Origin: JAIBAJ01 sp965284645
GTDB lineage: Bacteria > Bacteroidota > Bacteroidia > JAIBAJ01
Direction: 5' to 3'
Assembly (NCBI GenBank): GCA_965284645.1
Contig: OZ260106.1
Coordinates: forward strand, 4,154,001 to 4,218,000
Length of the DNA: 64,000 nt
Below, one piece after another: positions 50,897 to 59,433 of this stretch. How positions within the stretch are numbered: the stretch's first letter is position 1; each line of letters opens with the position of its first letter. Both the position numbers and the translations under genes were made by a program. Below the pieces are notes generated by a model that worked only from the letters and a program-made list of their open reading frames with translations, was not told where the DNA came from and did no database searches.

Positions 50897-53641
50897 ATGA
50901 AAAAAATCTACTTCTTGTTTTGTTTGCTTTTGGCCGTTCAATACAGCTTTGCAGACCAATCCAATTATGTATCCAACACTGTAATCGTTAAGGTAAAACC
51001 CTTCTACCGCAAGCAATGCAAGCCGAATTCGGTTGAAGTGATGCGTGTAAAGAAAGTGTTGACGGAGCTTCAAGTCAATAAAACCCAGATTTTGTTTCCA
51101 CAATTAAAAAATGTGGGAAAAGTGGATTTAAGCTTGGTGTATGAATTGCAATACCAAAGTGAGACCGATGCTTTGAAGGCTGCTGAATTGCTTATGCAAA
51201 CTGGTATTTTTGAATATGCAGAGCCACGTTATACCTCCATTCCGCTGTACACACCTAACGACCCAAACATTGCCAACCAAACCCATCATACCATCATTCA
51301 TTCCTACGAGGGATGGGATTTGGAACAAGGCGATACCAATATTGTAATAGGCATTACCGATACCAGTTTTGACATTTTACACCCGGATTTAAGCGGCAAT
51401 ATTAAATACAACTACGCTGATCCTGCGGGAAATGGAGACAATGATGGTGATGGTTATGCTGATAATTTTTCGGGTTGGGATTTAGCCAACAATGATAATA
51501 CCATGTATGTTGGAGGAAATTATCATGGAACAGGGGTTGCTGCCTTTGCTGGCGCTTCAACCGACAATGGTGTGGGAGTGGCCGGAACAGGATTTAAATC
51601 AAAAGTGATGTTGATTAAAGTGGCACCAGATGCAAACCAAAACTCGATTACCCATGGCTATGAAGGCATTGTGTATGCGGTAACCCACGGTTGCAAAGTA
51701 GTAAATTGCTCATGGGGAAATACGACCTTTAGTCAATTCGCGCAAGATGTGGTAGATTTTGCAACTTTTGATTACGATGCCACCTTGATTGCTTCTTCGG
51801 GCGACTCAGCAGGAGGGGTAACCAAGTATTATCCTGCCTCCTACGCACATGTAATCAGTGTTGGCGGAACAGACAATAGCGATTGCAATTACTACCAAAA
51901 CAACCATGCTGTAGATATTGTGGCTCCAGCCCTAAGTTTATATGGAACGGCTTCGGTTTCACCTGGAAATCCGGTCTATACATCCAGCGGAGGCAATGGC
52001 ACCTCCTTTTCTGCACCGTTGGTTGCAGGTGCAGTGGCTTTGGTTAGAGCACATTTCCCTACCATGAATGCGCTGCAGGCGGCGGAACAGGTCATTGTAA
52101 ATTCAGACAATATTTATGGTCTAAGTTGTAATTCAGCATTAACAGACCGCTTGGGAGTAGGCCGTTTGAATATTTACCAAGCTTTGTTGGGCATGAACAA
52201 ACCATCGGTACGGATGACTGATTATTTACTGGATGGTTCAAACCAACAGGTTGCCGTTGCTGGTCAAACCAGTGACTTGATTTGCAATTTCACCAATTAT
52301 TTGGCAGATGCAACCAATGTGGTGGTTACCTTATCCTCATCGGCCAGTTTTATAACGATTTCGCAAGGAGTAGCTAGTTTAGGCGATTTGGCCAGTTTAC
52401 AAACTACCAGCAATGGCGCTTCGCCCTTTCAGTTTTCAGTGGCAGGTAATACGCCATTGAACCAAAAAGTTGAATTCAAACTTAGTTTTGTCGGTGATAA
52501 TGGGTATTCGGCCTATCAATATTTCGAGGTTGAAGTAAACCGTGACTACCTTAATATAGCTGTTAACAATTTAGCTACAACTGTAACTACTAGGGGTAAA
52601 ATTGGCTACAACACGCCTTACCAACAAAGTGGTTTAGGTATAGCTTACAGGCCATTGAACGATTCTTCTCAAGTTTTTTTGAGCACCTTTATGATTGGAA
52701 GTGCGGCAGGCAATGTATCAGACATGGGATATAGTTCGACACCACCAGCGCCTGAATTTGATTTTCAACCAGTTTCAAGAATTATTCGTACTTCGACCAA
52801 TGTTAGTGATTTTGATACGGAGGCCACTTTCAACGACAATGGAGCGGGAGGGAATTCGCTTGGGGTTCAGGTAAAACAAATTAGCCATGCTTGGGTAAGT
52901 GATCCGAACAAAGACTTTGTCATTTGGGAATATCACATCAAAAACAACAGTGCCAATGCTTTAAGTGATGTATATGCCGGGATTTTCGCAGATTGGGAGG
53001 TAATGGGAAGTAGCAACAAGGCTGATTTCGACATTAACCGTCAAATGGCATATGCCTTTAATCCATCTACACCCGATGTATATATGGGAATCAAGTTATT
53101 GGAGCCATCGGTTGGGAATTGCTACAATATTGATGCGGTTTCGGGAGGAAACGGAGGTGTAGATATCTCGGATGGTTATACTGGGGCAGAGAAATACACT
53201 ACCTTGTCGACTGCCAGAGCACAAGCTGGAGGTGTATCAGGCGGCGATGTGGCTCAGGTTATGAGTGCAGGTCCATTTGATTTGAATCCTGGGGACTCGG
53301 TAAAGGTATCCTTTGCTATTTTGGGTTCTTTGGATTTGAACACATTGCAGGTTTCAGCAGATCAGGCACAAACAGCTTATGATGGAATTGGAGTTTCGGC
53401 GCCAGTAGCTAAAAATGCAACTACGTTGAAATTGTATCCCAATCCTGCCCAACAATTTGTCAATGTTTATGGCGAAATTGCTGGTAAAGAAATCGTTGTA
53501 ATGGATGCCGTTGGAAGGATCCACACAATTGAAAAAAGTTACCATGGCAACCAATTGGTAAAATTGAATACAGCAGCATTAAGCAAAGGGATTTATATTG
53601 TAAAAGTGGGCAATGATGCCAGAAGGCTGGTGATAGAATAG
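50897..53641 (+). CDS. Secreted S8 (subtilisin-like) peptidase with T9SS type A tail
   Basis: 914 residues with a signal peptide (MKKIYFLFCLLLAVQYSFA) and an I9-type pro-region (about 25-110). In the catalytic domain the aspartate is in IGITDTSFDILHPDLSG, the histidine in GGNYHGTGVAAFAGAS and the serine in GNGTSFSAPLVAGAVALVRA. Beta-rich domains follow, then a T9SS C-terminus: LKLYPNPAQQFVNVYG... LSKGIYIVKVG. It is likely an extracellular protease activated on export. It stands apart from the peptidoglycan or nutrient operons. Confidence 0.93.
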   Translation: MKKIYFLFCLLLAVQYSFADQSNYVSNTVIVKVKPFYRKQCKPNSVEVMRVKKVLTELQVNKTQILFPQLKNVGKVDLSLVYELQYQSETDALKAAELLMQTGIFEYAEPRYTSIPLYTPNDPNIANQTHHTIIHSYEGWDLEQGDTNIVIGITDTSFDILHPDLSGNIKYNYADPAGNGDNDGDGYADNFSGWDLANNDNTMYVGGNYHGTGVAAFAGASTDNGVGVAGTGFKSKVMLIKVAPDANQNSITHGYEGIVYAVTHGCKVVNCSWGNTTFSQFAQDVVDFATFDYDATLIASSGDSAGGVTKYYPASYAHVISVGGTDNSDCNYYQNNHAVDIVAPALSLYGTASVSPGNPVYTSSGGNGTSFSAPLVAGAVALVRAHFPTMNALQAAEQVIVNSDNIYGLSCNSALTDRLGVGRLNIYQALLGMNKPSVRMTDYLLDGSNQQVAVAGQTSDLICNFTNYLADATNVVVTLSSSASFITISQGVASLGDLASLQTTSNGASPFQFSVAGNTPLNQKVEFKLSFVGDNGYSAYQYFEVEVNRDYLNIAVNNLATTVTTRGKIGYNTPYQQSGLGIAYRPLNDSSQVFLSTFMIGSAAGNVSDMGYSSTPPAPEFDFQPVSRIIRTSTNVSDFDTEATFNDNGAGGNSLGVQVKQISHAWVSDPNKDFVIWEYHIKNNSANALSDVYAGIFADWEVMGSSNKADFDINRQMAYAFNPSTPDVYMGIKLLEPSVGNCYNIDAVSGGNGGVDISDGYTGAEKYTTLSTARAQAGGVSGGDVAQVMSAGPFDLNPGDSVKVSFAILGSLDLNTLQVSADQAQTAYDGIGVSAPVAKNATTLKLYPNPAQQFVNVYGEIAGKEIVVMDAVGRIHTIEKSYHGNQLVKLNTAALSKGIYIVKVGNDARRLVIE

Positions 53642-53702
53642 GAAGTTGGGGCTTGAGGAGATTTGCCAAGCCCGAATTCCAGAAAGATGCTATATTTGTC
53701 CA

Positions 53703-54632
53703 ATGTCCTTCGTAAAAACCCTTTTTTTATCCCTCTTAATTATTGGCTTCCAAGGGGTTGTTTATGGACAAAAGGGTTCACCATTAATGGAGAAGACCGA
53801 ACAGGGTTTTCAGTTGGTTTATCAAAACAAGTTTAAAGCCGCAGACAGTTTGCTATTGCAAAACAAGAAGCTTTACCCCAAACAATACTTGAACCATATT
53901 TTAGCGGCCAATATTTGTTGGTGGCGGATTATGTATGGGGAACGTTCCGAATATTTAGACAAAACATTTAGTTCAGAAGTGGATAGTGGTATGGCTATTT
54001 TGGAAAAAATAGGGGTTGATAGGATGAACAAAGAACAGCTTTTTCTTTACTTGAATCTGTTTGGGTATAAATCCCGCATTTATTTTAGGGAGCGGGCCTA
54101 TATGAAAGCCATACAAACTTTTCGAGGTATAATGAATATATTGAAATCTACCTTTGGGAAAGAGCCAGAATTTGAGCGCTTCTATTTTACTTCGGGATTG
54201 TTTCATTTTTATACGGGTTCAGGAAGAGAATATTCCAATGTAATCAAGGCCGCCTTAATTACCTTTCCACCTAGTGATAAAATGAAGGGGCTGGAATACC
54301 TCTATAAATTAGTTAATTCCACAGACAGGATAATGAAAAATGAAAGTCGTTATTTCCTGGTAAAAATGAGTTTGGATAATCTAGAAAACTATAAAGAATC
54401 GCACCGTTTGGCCAGTTTACTTGCAAAGGAGTATCCGACCAATACCTTATATCAATATTACGTATTTAAAAACCTGGTAAAGATGGATCGTATGGAAGAG
54501 GCACGGAAAGAAATGGCTCATTTGGATTTAATCATGTCAGAAAATCCCAATTTAAAACCAGAACATATCAAATTTTGGAAAGGAAAAGTACAAGAGACTT
54601 TGAAACGGCATTACGAAGTGAGTGCCGATTAG
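53703..54632 (+). CDS. Secreted TPR-like helical repeat protein
   Basis: 309 residues starting MSFVKTLFLSLLIIGFQGVV, a signal peptide (an upstream in-frame start at 53646 would place 19 residues before it and is less likely). Repeated helix pairs such as FQLVYQNKFKAADSLLLQNK, YLNHILAANICWWRI and LNLFGYKSRIYFRERAYM recall tetratricopeptide repeats without strict consensus. Function unknown. It begins 62 bp after the subtilase gene. Confidence 0.75.
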   Translation: MSFVKTLFLSLLIIGFQGVVYGQKGSPLMEKTEQGFQLVYQNKFKAADSLLLQNKKLYPKQYLNHILAANICWWRIMYGERSEYLDKTFSSEVDSGMAILEKIGVDRMNKEQLFLYLNLFGYKSRIYFRERAYMKAIQTFRGIMNILKSTFGKEPEFERFYFTSGLFHFYTGSGREYSNVIKAALITFPPSDKMKGLEYLYKLVNSTDRIMKNESRYFLVKMSLDNLENYKESHRLASLLAKEYPTNTLYQYYVFKNLVKMDRMEEARKEMAHLDLIMSENPNLKPEHIKFWKGKVQETLKRHYEVSAD

Positions 54633-54646
54633 TACTACAATTTCTA

Positions 54647-56467
54647 TCAATTCACTTTATCGCCTCTTAATTCTCTAAACCTTTTCCGGGCTTCAACGGT
54701 GTACAGGCTACCTGGATATCGCAATAAAAACTCTTGGTAGAGCTCCTTCGCTTTGGAAGGATTATTGAGTCTAAATTGATAGACCTCTGCTGATTTAAAT
54801 AAGGCATCGTCGGCCAATACATCATCAGGGAAAGTATTATAAACTTTGTCCAAATATTCCAAAGCCTTTTCGTTTTGACCGCGTTTAAGCGCAATTTGGG
54901 ATTTGATGTATAGAATATCATCCTCCAACATTGAACCAGGAAATAAAACAGGAATGGAATCCAAATTTACCAATGCAAGTGAATCTTGGTTTTGGAATTT
55001 AAGGAGATCGGCCGTGGCAAATAAACGGAGAGCACCTCCTGTTGAATCCTCAATAATATTATCTCCGATTAACAGGGCAAGGTATAATGCATCATTGGCA
55101 ATCAGTTGTGTAGTTGCCGATTTAAGCACATTAAGTTGGGCTTGGGACCACGCAAATTCGCCATTGTAATAACTTAAACGGGCATTCCTAAGTTTTGCTT
55201 CCTGACCAATTGGATCATTTTTAAACATTTTTTCTGCTTGTGAATAAAGAAGACTGGCATCCCAGACTTCCCCAATAAACACCAAAACATCTCCAAGTTC
55301 CATTTTGGTTTCGGCGACTTCACGCTGCACCAAATTAGGCATAGCCAAACATTCCTCTAACAGGGCAATCGCGGTATCAGGTTGTGCGAGATAAAAAGTT
55401 TCAAGATGGGCCCAACCCCGCATTAATTTAGCCGTTTGGGCATGCCGTCCCAACTCACCAAGGGTTGATTTGTAAAGTCCTTCCAATTCCAATAAATCCT
55501 TCTTGGTGTAATTGCCATTTTCCGTGATTTTCTTATTCATCACCTCTACCAAATCCATCTTGGCAGAAATATAATATCCATTCTCGATACCTTTTGCAAT
55601 TACGTACTGCAAGCATTTTATGGCGGTTTCCCAAGCTTGATTTGATTTGCATAAGGCGGCTAGGTTCATTATTCTTTGACCTTCTTCCTTTAAACGTTTG
55701 TCGAGGGCTTTGCTTTGAATAAAGGCAGATTCAAAATCCTTAGCTTGGATAAACTGCCAGATTAATAGATCAGAGTATACATCGCGCTCCGGATTTTCCT
55801 GAATCTTCTTGATTAACAATTGGCGAAGAAATTCATTTTTCTTCCCATTCGAATCATCCGAAAGCATAGTTTGCAAGGCATTTTGCACATTTTGCAGGAG
55901 ACCTTCGTTTTCATTTACAGCTTCAAGGTATTCATTGAAAACAGCAGGAACATCTTTCTTTGCGGCATATACATCGGCCAATTCAAAATGGAAGGCAATC
56001 ATACCACTAAAAAGTTTCCTGCCTTTTTCGTAGGTTTTAATGGCATAATCCAACTCATTTTTATCTAAAAAAGCTTGGGCAGTGTTTCGGATTTCTTCTT
56101 CATTGGAGCGGAGGTATTTCAATGCCTTATCATACTGATCATACCCTTTTTCCTTTTCGTTTTGCATAAGAAAAACATAACCTAAATCAATCAGAACAGG
56201 GTTGTCGTATTGGTTTTGCTTCAATTGTTTCTTAACCAGCTTTTCTGCCTCGGCATACTTTTGAAGTTCCATAAAACAGCTTAAGTATTCCTCGTAGTAA
56301 ATTTCCCCACCTTTTGAATCGTACAACTTTTCATACAGATCGAGGGCCTTATCGAATTCTTTGTTTTGAAAGTATTGCCGAGCCAACTTTTCATCCGTGC
56401 CATTTTGCGCCATCAACTGATTGGAGCTAAGCAGGAACAGGGCAAAAATGAAAAGTAAATTTCTCAC
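54647..56467 (-). CDS. Secreted TPR protein, 606 residues
   Basis: Starts GTG with a signal peptide (MRNLLFIFALFLLSSNQLMA). The body is about a dozen tetratricopeptide-like helical repeats, for example ARQYFQNKEFDKALDLYEKL, YVFLMQNEKEKGYDQYDKAL and QKLVPVF-like segments ending ALEYLDKVYNTFPDD and AKELYQEFLLRYPGS. TPR scaffolds mediate protein contacts, here probably in the periplasm. Converges on the preceding gene with 14 bp between stops. Confidence 0.8.
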   Translation of the reverse strand: MRNLLFIFALFLLSSNQLMAQNGTDEKLARQYFQNKEFDKALDLYEKLYDSKGGEIYYEEYLSCFMELQKYAEAEKLVKKQLKQNQYDNPVLIDLGYVFLMQNEKEKGYDQYDKALKYLRSNEEEIRNTAQAFLDKNELDYAIKTYEKGRKLFSGMIAFHFELADVYAAKKDVPAVFNEYLEAVNENEGLLQNVQNALQTMLSDDSNGKKNEFLRQLLIKKIQENPERDVYSDLLIWQFIQAKDFESAFIQSKALDKRLKEEGQRIMNLAALCKSNQAWETAIKCLQYVIAKGIENGYYISAKMDLVEVMNKKITENGNYTKKDLLELEGLYKSTLGELGRHAQTAKLMRGWAHLETFYLAQPDTAIALLEECLAMPNLVQREVAETKMELGDVLVFIGEVWDASLLYSQAEKMFKNDPIGQEAKLRNARLSYYNGEFAWSQAQLNVLKSATTQLIANDALYLALLIGDNIIEDSTGGALRLFATADLLKFQNQDSLALVNLDSIPVLFPGSMLEDDILYIKSQIALKRGQNEKALEYLDKVYNTFPDDVLADDALFKSAEVYQFRLNNPSKAKELYQEFLLRYPGSLYTVEARKRFRELRGDKVN

Positions 56468-56549
56468 GTCTATTTTTGGATTTGGTACAAAGTTCGGAAA
56501 AGAAACGGCTGTATGACGAAAATCTTACCTACAAAGAAACAAAACCAGC

Positions 56550-56557
56550 TATTTTTG
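56550..56557 (+). promoter_or_regulatory. -7 promoter box TATTTTTG, 3 bp before an ATG
   Basis: A full TAnnTTTG match whose last base is 3 bp from ATG 56561; transcription would begin at or within the start codon. Confidence 0.35.
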
Positions 56558-56560
56558 TCC

Positions 56561-57214
56561 ATGGCTTTTGGAAAAATTAGGATTTTCTTTGTGGATGATC
56601 ATCAAATTATGATTGATGGATTGAAGGCCTTATTGCGTTATGAAAAGGATTTAGAGATTATTGGCGAAAGCACCAAGCCAATCGAAGCCATTCAAGAAAT
56701 TGCGCAATTGAAACCCGATTTAGTGGTTACTGATATTAGCATGCCACTATTGGACGGAATAGGAGTTACCAGGGAGGTGAAAAAACATACGCCTGAAACA
56801 AAGGTTTTAGCCTTAAGCATGAGTGGAGAAAGGATAACCATTTCTGACATGTTGGATGCCGGAGTTTCAGGTTATATCTTAAAAAATACAGGCAAAAGTG
56901 AACTGGTAGAGGCCATCCATAAAATTGTAAATGGAGGCATGTTTTTCAGCGATGAGGTTTCGGCAGAGATGATGAAGGCTATTCAGGAGAAGCAACAAAT
57001 AAAGCAGGAAGAAGATAAGGCTGGATTGACCCAACGAGAATTAGAAATCATTAATCTTATTGCAAAAGAATATTCTAATTTACAAATAGCAGAGGCCTTG
57101 TTTATAAGCGAAAGAACAGTAGAAAGTCATCGTAAGAATATTTTCAGGAAAACTGAAACAAAAACAGTAGTAGGCTTAATCAAATATGCGATAGAGAATA
57201 GGTTGTTGGATTAG
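56561..57214 (+). CDS. NarL/FixJ-type response regulator
   Basis: 217 residues. Receiver domain: FFVDDHQIMIDGL with paired aspartates, phosphoacceptor in LVVTDISMPLLDGIG, and LALSMSGERIT with the switch residue. C-terminal LuxR HTH: LTQRELEIINLIAKEYSNLQ, IAEALFISERTVESHRKNIF. The sensor kinase is not nearby. Start at ATG 56561 because the receiver begins right after it; an ATG at 56513 would add 16 residues (MTKILPTKKQ...). Confidence 0.88.
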   Translation: MAFGKIRIFFVDDHQIMIDGLKALLRYEKDLEIIGESTKPIEAIQEIAQLKPDLVVTDISMPLLDGIGVTREVKKHTPETKVLALSMSGERITISDMLDAGVSGYILKNTGKSELVEAIHKIVNGGMFFSDEVSAEMMKAIQEKQQIKQEEDKAGLTQRELEIINLIAKEYSNLQIAEALFISERTVESHRKNIFRKTETKTVVGLIKYAIENRLLD

Positions 57215-57225
57215 AAGGAAGGTGT

Positions 57226-58644
57226 TTACTGTGGATCAGCAATTACCAAAACCTTCTGAACTCCCGTTTTATCCGTCTTTAGAAAATAAACTCCTTTTGA
57301 AAGGTTTGAAACATCCAATTCAACCATTTTACCTTGCACTTGGATTTTAGCACAATTCTGGCCTATTATATCCATCAATACAAGCTCTTCGGCATCCGTT
57401 TGAATAAATAGCATCCTTGAAACTGGGTTAGGATAAACTACCGTTTCCTTTCCTTCCAAATCGTTTATGCTAGCGAAGGTTAATTCCAAATTTGAGGATC
57501 GGGACGAGCAGCCATTGGCATCCGTAACTTCGACAAAATAGACCCCACTTTCGGTGATGGTGTAGATTGAATCGGTAGCGTTTGGAATTTGATTGCCATC
57601 CAAAAACCATTGATTCCCATTAGAATAACTAGAAGCAAGAGTATTTCCAACCTGTGTTACCGTAGGTAGGGCGGGAGCAGCCAACACCGTAATATAATTG
57701 TCGACACCTAAAGAATCGCTACCAAAGGTGTTGCTTACAACTAAACTAACCAAATAGGTTCCAGGATAATCATAACAGATTCCTATGGGGTTTTGGTCGG
57801 TTGAATTCCCAATATTGGCCCCATAAAATGACCACGACCAACTTGTAGGGATATTGGTACTTTGGTCTGAAAAATCTAAGCATTGGCCTTGACAAACTTC
57901 TGTTTTACTAGAGGAAAAAGCAGCTACAGGGCTGGGAATAGGATCATCTGCCACAAACAATACAACATCATCGATGGCGATGGAAGGATCTGTACCTGTG
58001 CCATCTGTATCGTCATTAACCCAACGGAATCCTATTTTAACATTAGGATTATTATTGGCACTTGCTGGCAATGAAACCTGAATAGAATCCCATAAACCTT
58101 GAGCACCACAGAGCGTTGTTTTAGGCATGTTCACCAACAAAGACCAAACATTTCCATCGAAATACCAGCAAGAGGCATCATCAATAGCTCCTTGACCGCC
58201 CTCGATATAACTAAAACTGAGTGTAATATTTGAATTTCCTGTACAATTAATAGTAGGCGATTCTATCCGTCGGTCGGTTGTTGTGCAGAAAAGCAAACCA
58301 CAAAAACCTCCCGCATTATAGGAAGCCCCTCCATCAGTTGTTGTTATCCCATCGTTTGCACCGATGTGCAAGGTGCGATTGGTCAAATTGGAATTGCTTC
58401 CACATCCATCACCGCACTGGCCCAATCCAGTTCCGGCTTCTGTGGCACTGATAAACCAAAGATTGGATTCTAAGGCATTAGATCCAGTTTGTGATTCGGT
58501 CCAAGTTCCATTGCTAGTAGTAAAGCCTACAGCAGATTGACCTTGGTTGCAGCCCGTCCCAAAATCTTCCGACCAAAGAATTGTTTGGGAATGGCTTGAA
58601 AAACAAAAGGAAATAAAAACAAAAAAGCAGACTATTTTTTTCAT
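57226..58644 (-). CDS. Secreted PKD protein with T9SS type A tail
   Basis: 472 residues: signal peptide (MKKIVCFFVFISFCFSSHS), an N-terminal beta-sandwich with disulfide-like cysteines (SEDFGTGCNQGQSAVGFTTS, ITLSFSYIEGGQGAIDDAS), a PKD domain near 255-330 (SWSWSFYGANIGNSTDQNPI), and a T9SS tail, VVYPNPVSRMLFIQ... SKGVYFLKTDKTG. Probable extracellular binding or adhesion protein. Confidence 0.82.
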   Translation of the reverse strand: MKKIVCFFVFISFCFSSHSQTILWSEDFGTGCNQGQSAVGFTTSNGTWTESQTGSNALESNLWFISATEAGTGLGQCGDGCGSNSNLTNRTLHIGANDGITTTDGGASYNAGGFCGLLFCTTTDRRIESPTINCTGNSNITLSFSYIEGGQGAIDDASCWYFDGNVWSLLVNMPKTTLCGAQGLWDSIQVSLPASANNNPNVKIGFRWVNDDTDGTGTDPSIAIDDVVLFVADDPIPSPVAAFSSSKTEVCQGQCLDFSDQSTNIPTSWSWSFYGANIGNSTDQNPIGICYDYPGTYLVSLVVSNTFGSDSLGVDNYITVLAAPALPTVTQVGNTLASSYSNGNQWFLDGNQIPNATDSIYTITESGVYFVEVTDANGCSSRSSNLELTFASINDLEGKETVVYPNPVSRMLFIQTDAEELVLMDIIGQNCAKIQVQGKMVELDVSNLSKGVYFLKTDKTGVQKVLVIADPQ

Positions 58645-58800
58645 TCAACTATGTTCTACGGGTAAAGATAAAAAAAATAGCTAATAAAGAAATGGAAATA
58701 AAACCAAAGAAATCCAAATGAGACTTCGAAGCACAAAGTAATCTGGTTGGTAAAATTTTGGGTGGACTTTGTTGGGTTTAAAAATTTTTACTTTTTTTCT

Positions 58801-58824
58801 TAATGACGGTTTAAACTGTCATTA
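58801..58824. promoter_or_regulatory. 24-bp near-perfect palindrome
   Basis: TAATGAC pairs with GTCATTA around the palindromic core GTTTAAAC; one base pair (G against T) breaks the symmetry. It lies 157 bp upstream of the PKD gene start and 420 bp from tRNA-Gln. It could be a dimeric operator. There is no T tract. Confidence 0.35.
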
Positions 58825-58915
58825 GGGAGTAAGGAGTAGTGCTTTTCAAAAAAAATAAAACGCATTTCCAAAATAGGCTACAAATTATCCCCAATTTTAT
58901 CCAATAACCCTGTTA

Positions 58916-59065
58916 AATCCAGCTTAAGCATTAGAAATGCACATACGACTAACCCGTAGTAAATCAATTTATTTATTTAGATGGATAACAACGGCTAACT
59001 AGGGGCAAACCCAACTAAATCAAGTAGTTCAGATCAATAAATCCCCCTATTGATCAATATGAGTT
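58916..59065 (-). repeat. T1 repeat, copy H (diverged, minus orientation)
   Basis: Plus-strand AATCCAGCTTAAGCATTAGA is recognisable as the T1 inverted right end, and CAACTAAATCAAGTAGTTCA as interior sequence. The CAG/CTG base of the central stem has become CCG/CGG, a compensatory change. The remainder of the 58645-59223 gap is AT-rich, without further features except the tRNA promoter. Confidence 0.75.
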
Positions 59066-59186
59066 AATAGATTCTCCATTTATTTAGTGTATACCATTTT
59101 CCTCCATTCCAATCCCATTCTTTCGCTGACCCAATATCCAAAACCAAAAAAATTTCATTCTCTTAGTGTCCGTTTCGATTTTTTTC

Positions 59187-59194
59187 TACTTTTG
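59187..59194 (+). promoter_or_regulatory. tRNA-Gln promoter box TACTTTTG
   Basis: A full TAnnTTTG match 29 bp before the tRNA, with TTAG 20 bp further upstream. A small leader hairpin (TGCTGC-AAT-GCAGCA, 59205-59219) lies between. Confidence 0.6.
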
Positions 59195-59223
59195 CGGCCT
59201 CAATTGCTGCAATGCAGCAGATT

Positions 59224-59296
59224 GTCCGATGGTGTAACTGGCAACACGTCTGATTTTGGTTCAGAAGAGTCTAGGTTCGAGCCCTAGTCGGACAAC
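59224..59296 (+). tRNA. tRNA-Gln (anticodon TTG)
   Basis: 73 nt. Acceptor stem TGTCCGA/TCGGACA is perfect and begins with U1-A72, a tRNA-Gln trait. Anticodon loop TTTTGGT gives anticodon TTG (decodes CAA/CAG). T arm CTAGG-TTCGAGC-CCTAG is canonical. No CCA is encoded. Confidence 0.95.
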
Positions 59297-59305
59297 CTCT
59301 AAAGC

Positions 59306-59326
59306 CCCGAATTTCGGGGTTTTTTG
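59306..59326 (+). terminator. tRNA-Gln terminator
   Basis: CCCCGAATTTCGGGG hairpin followed by six Ts, 10 bp after the tRNA. Confidence 0.9.
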
Positions 59327-59410
59327 TTTTTATCCTTTTCCCAAATCAATCCTCTTTCATTTAATTTTTCTTGAATCTCCAATTTGACTTCGTTCGCATT
59401 GGAGAAGCTA

Positions 59411-59418
59411 TACCTTTG
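59411..59418 (+). promoter_or_regulatory. -7 promoter box TACCTTTG for the M61 gene
   Basis: A full TAnnTTTG match 15 bp before ATG 59434. Confidence 0.55.
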
Positions 59419-59433
59419 CCCCGATTTTGACGC

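Noticed and set aside
59087..59287. Plus-strand open frame across the tRNA promoter and tRNA-Gln
   Set aside because: It overlaps a clear tRNA and has no protein-like features.
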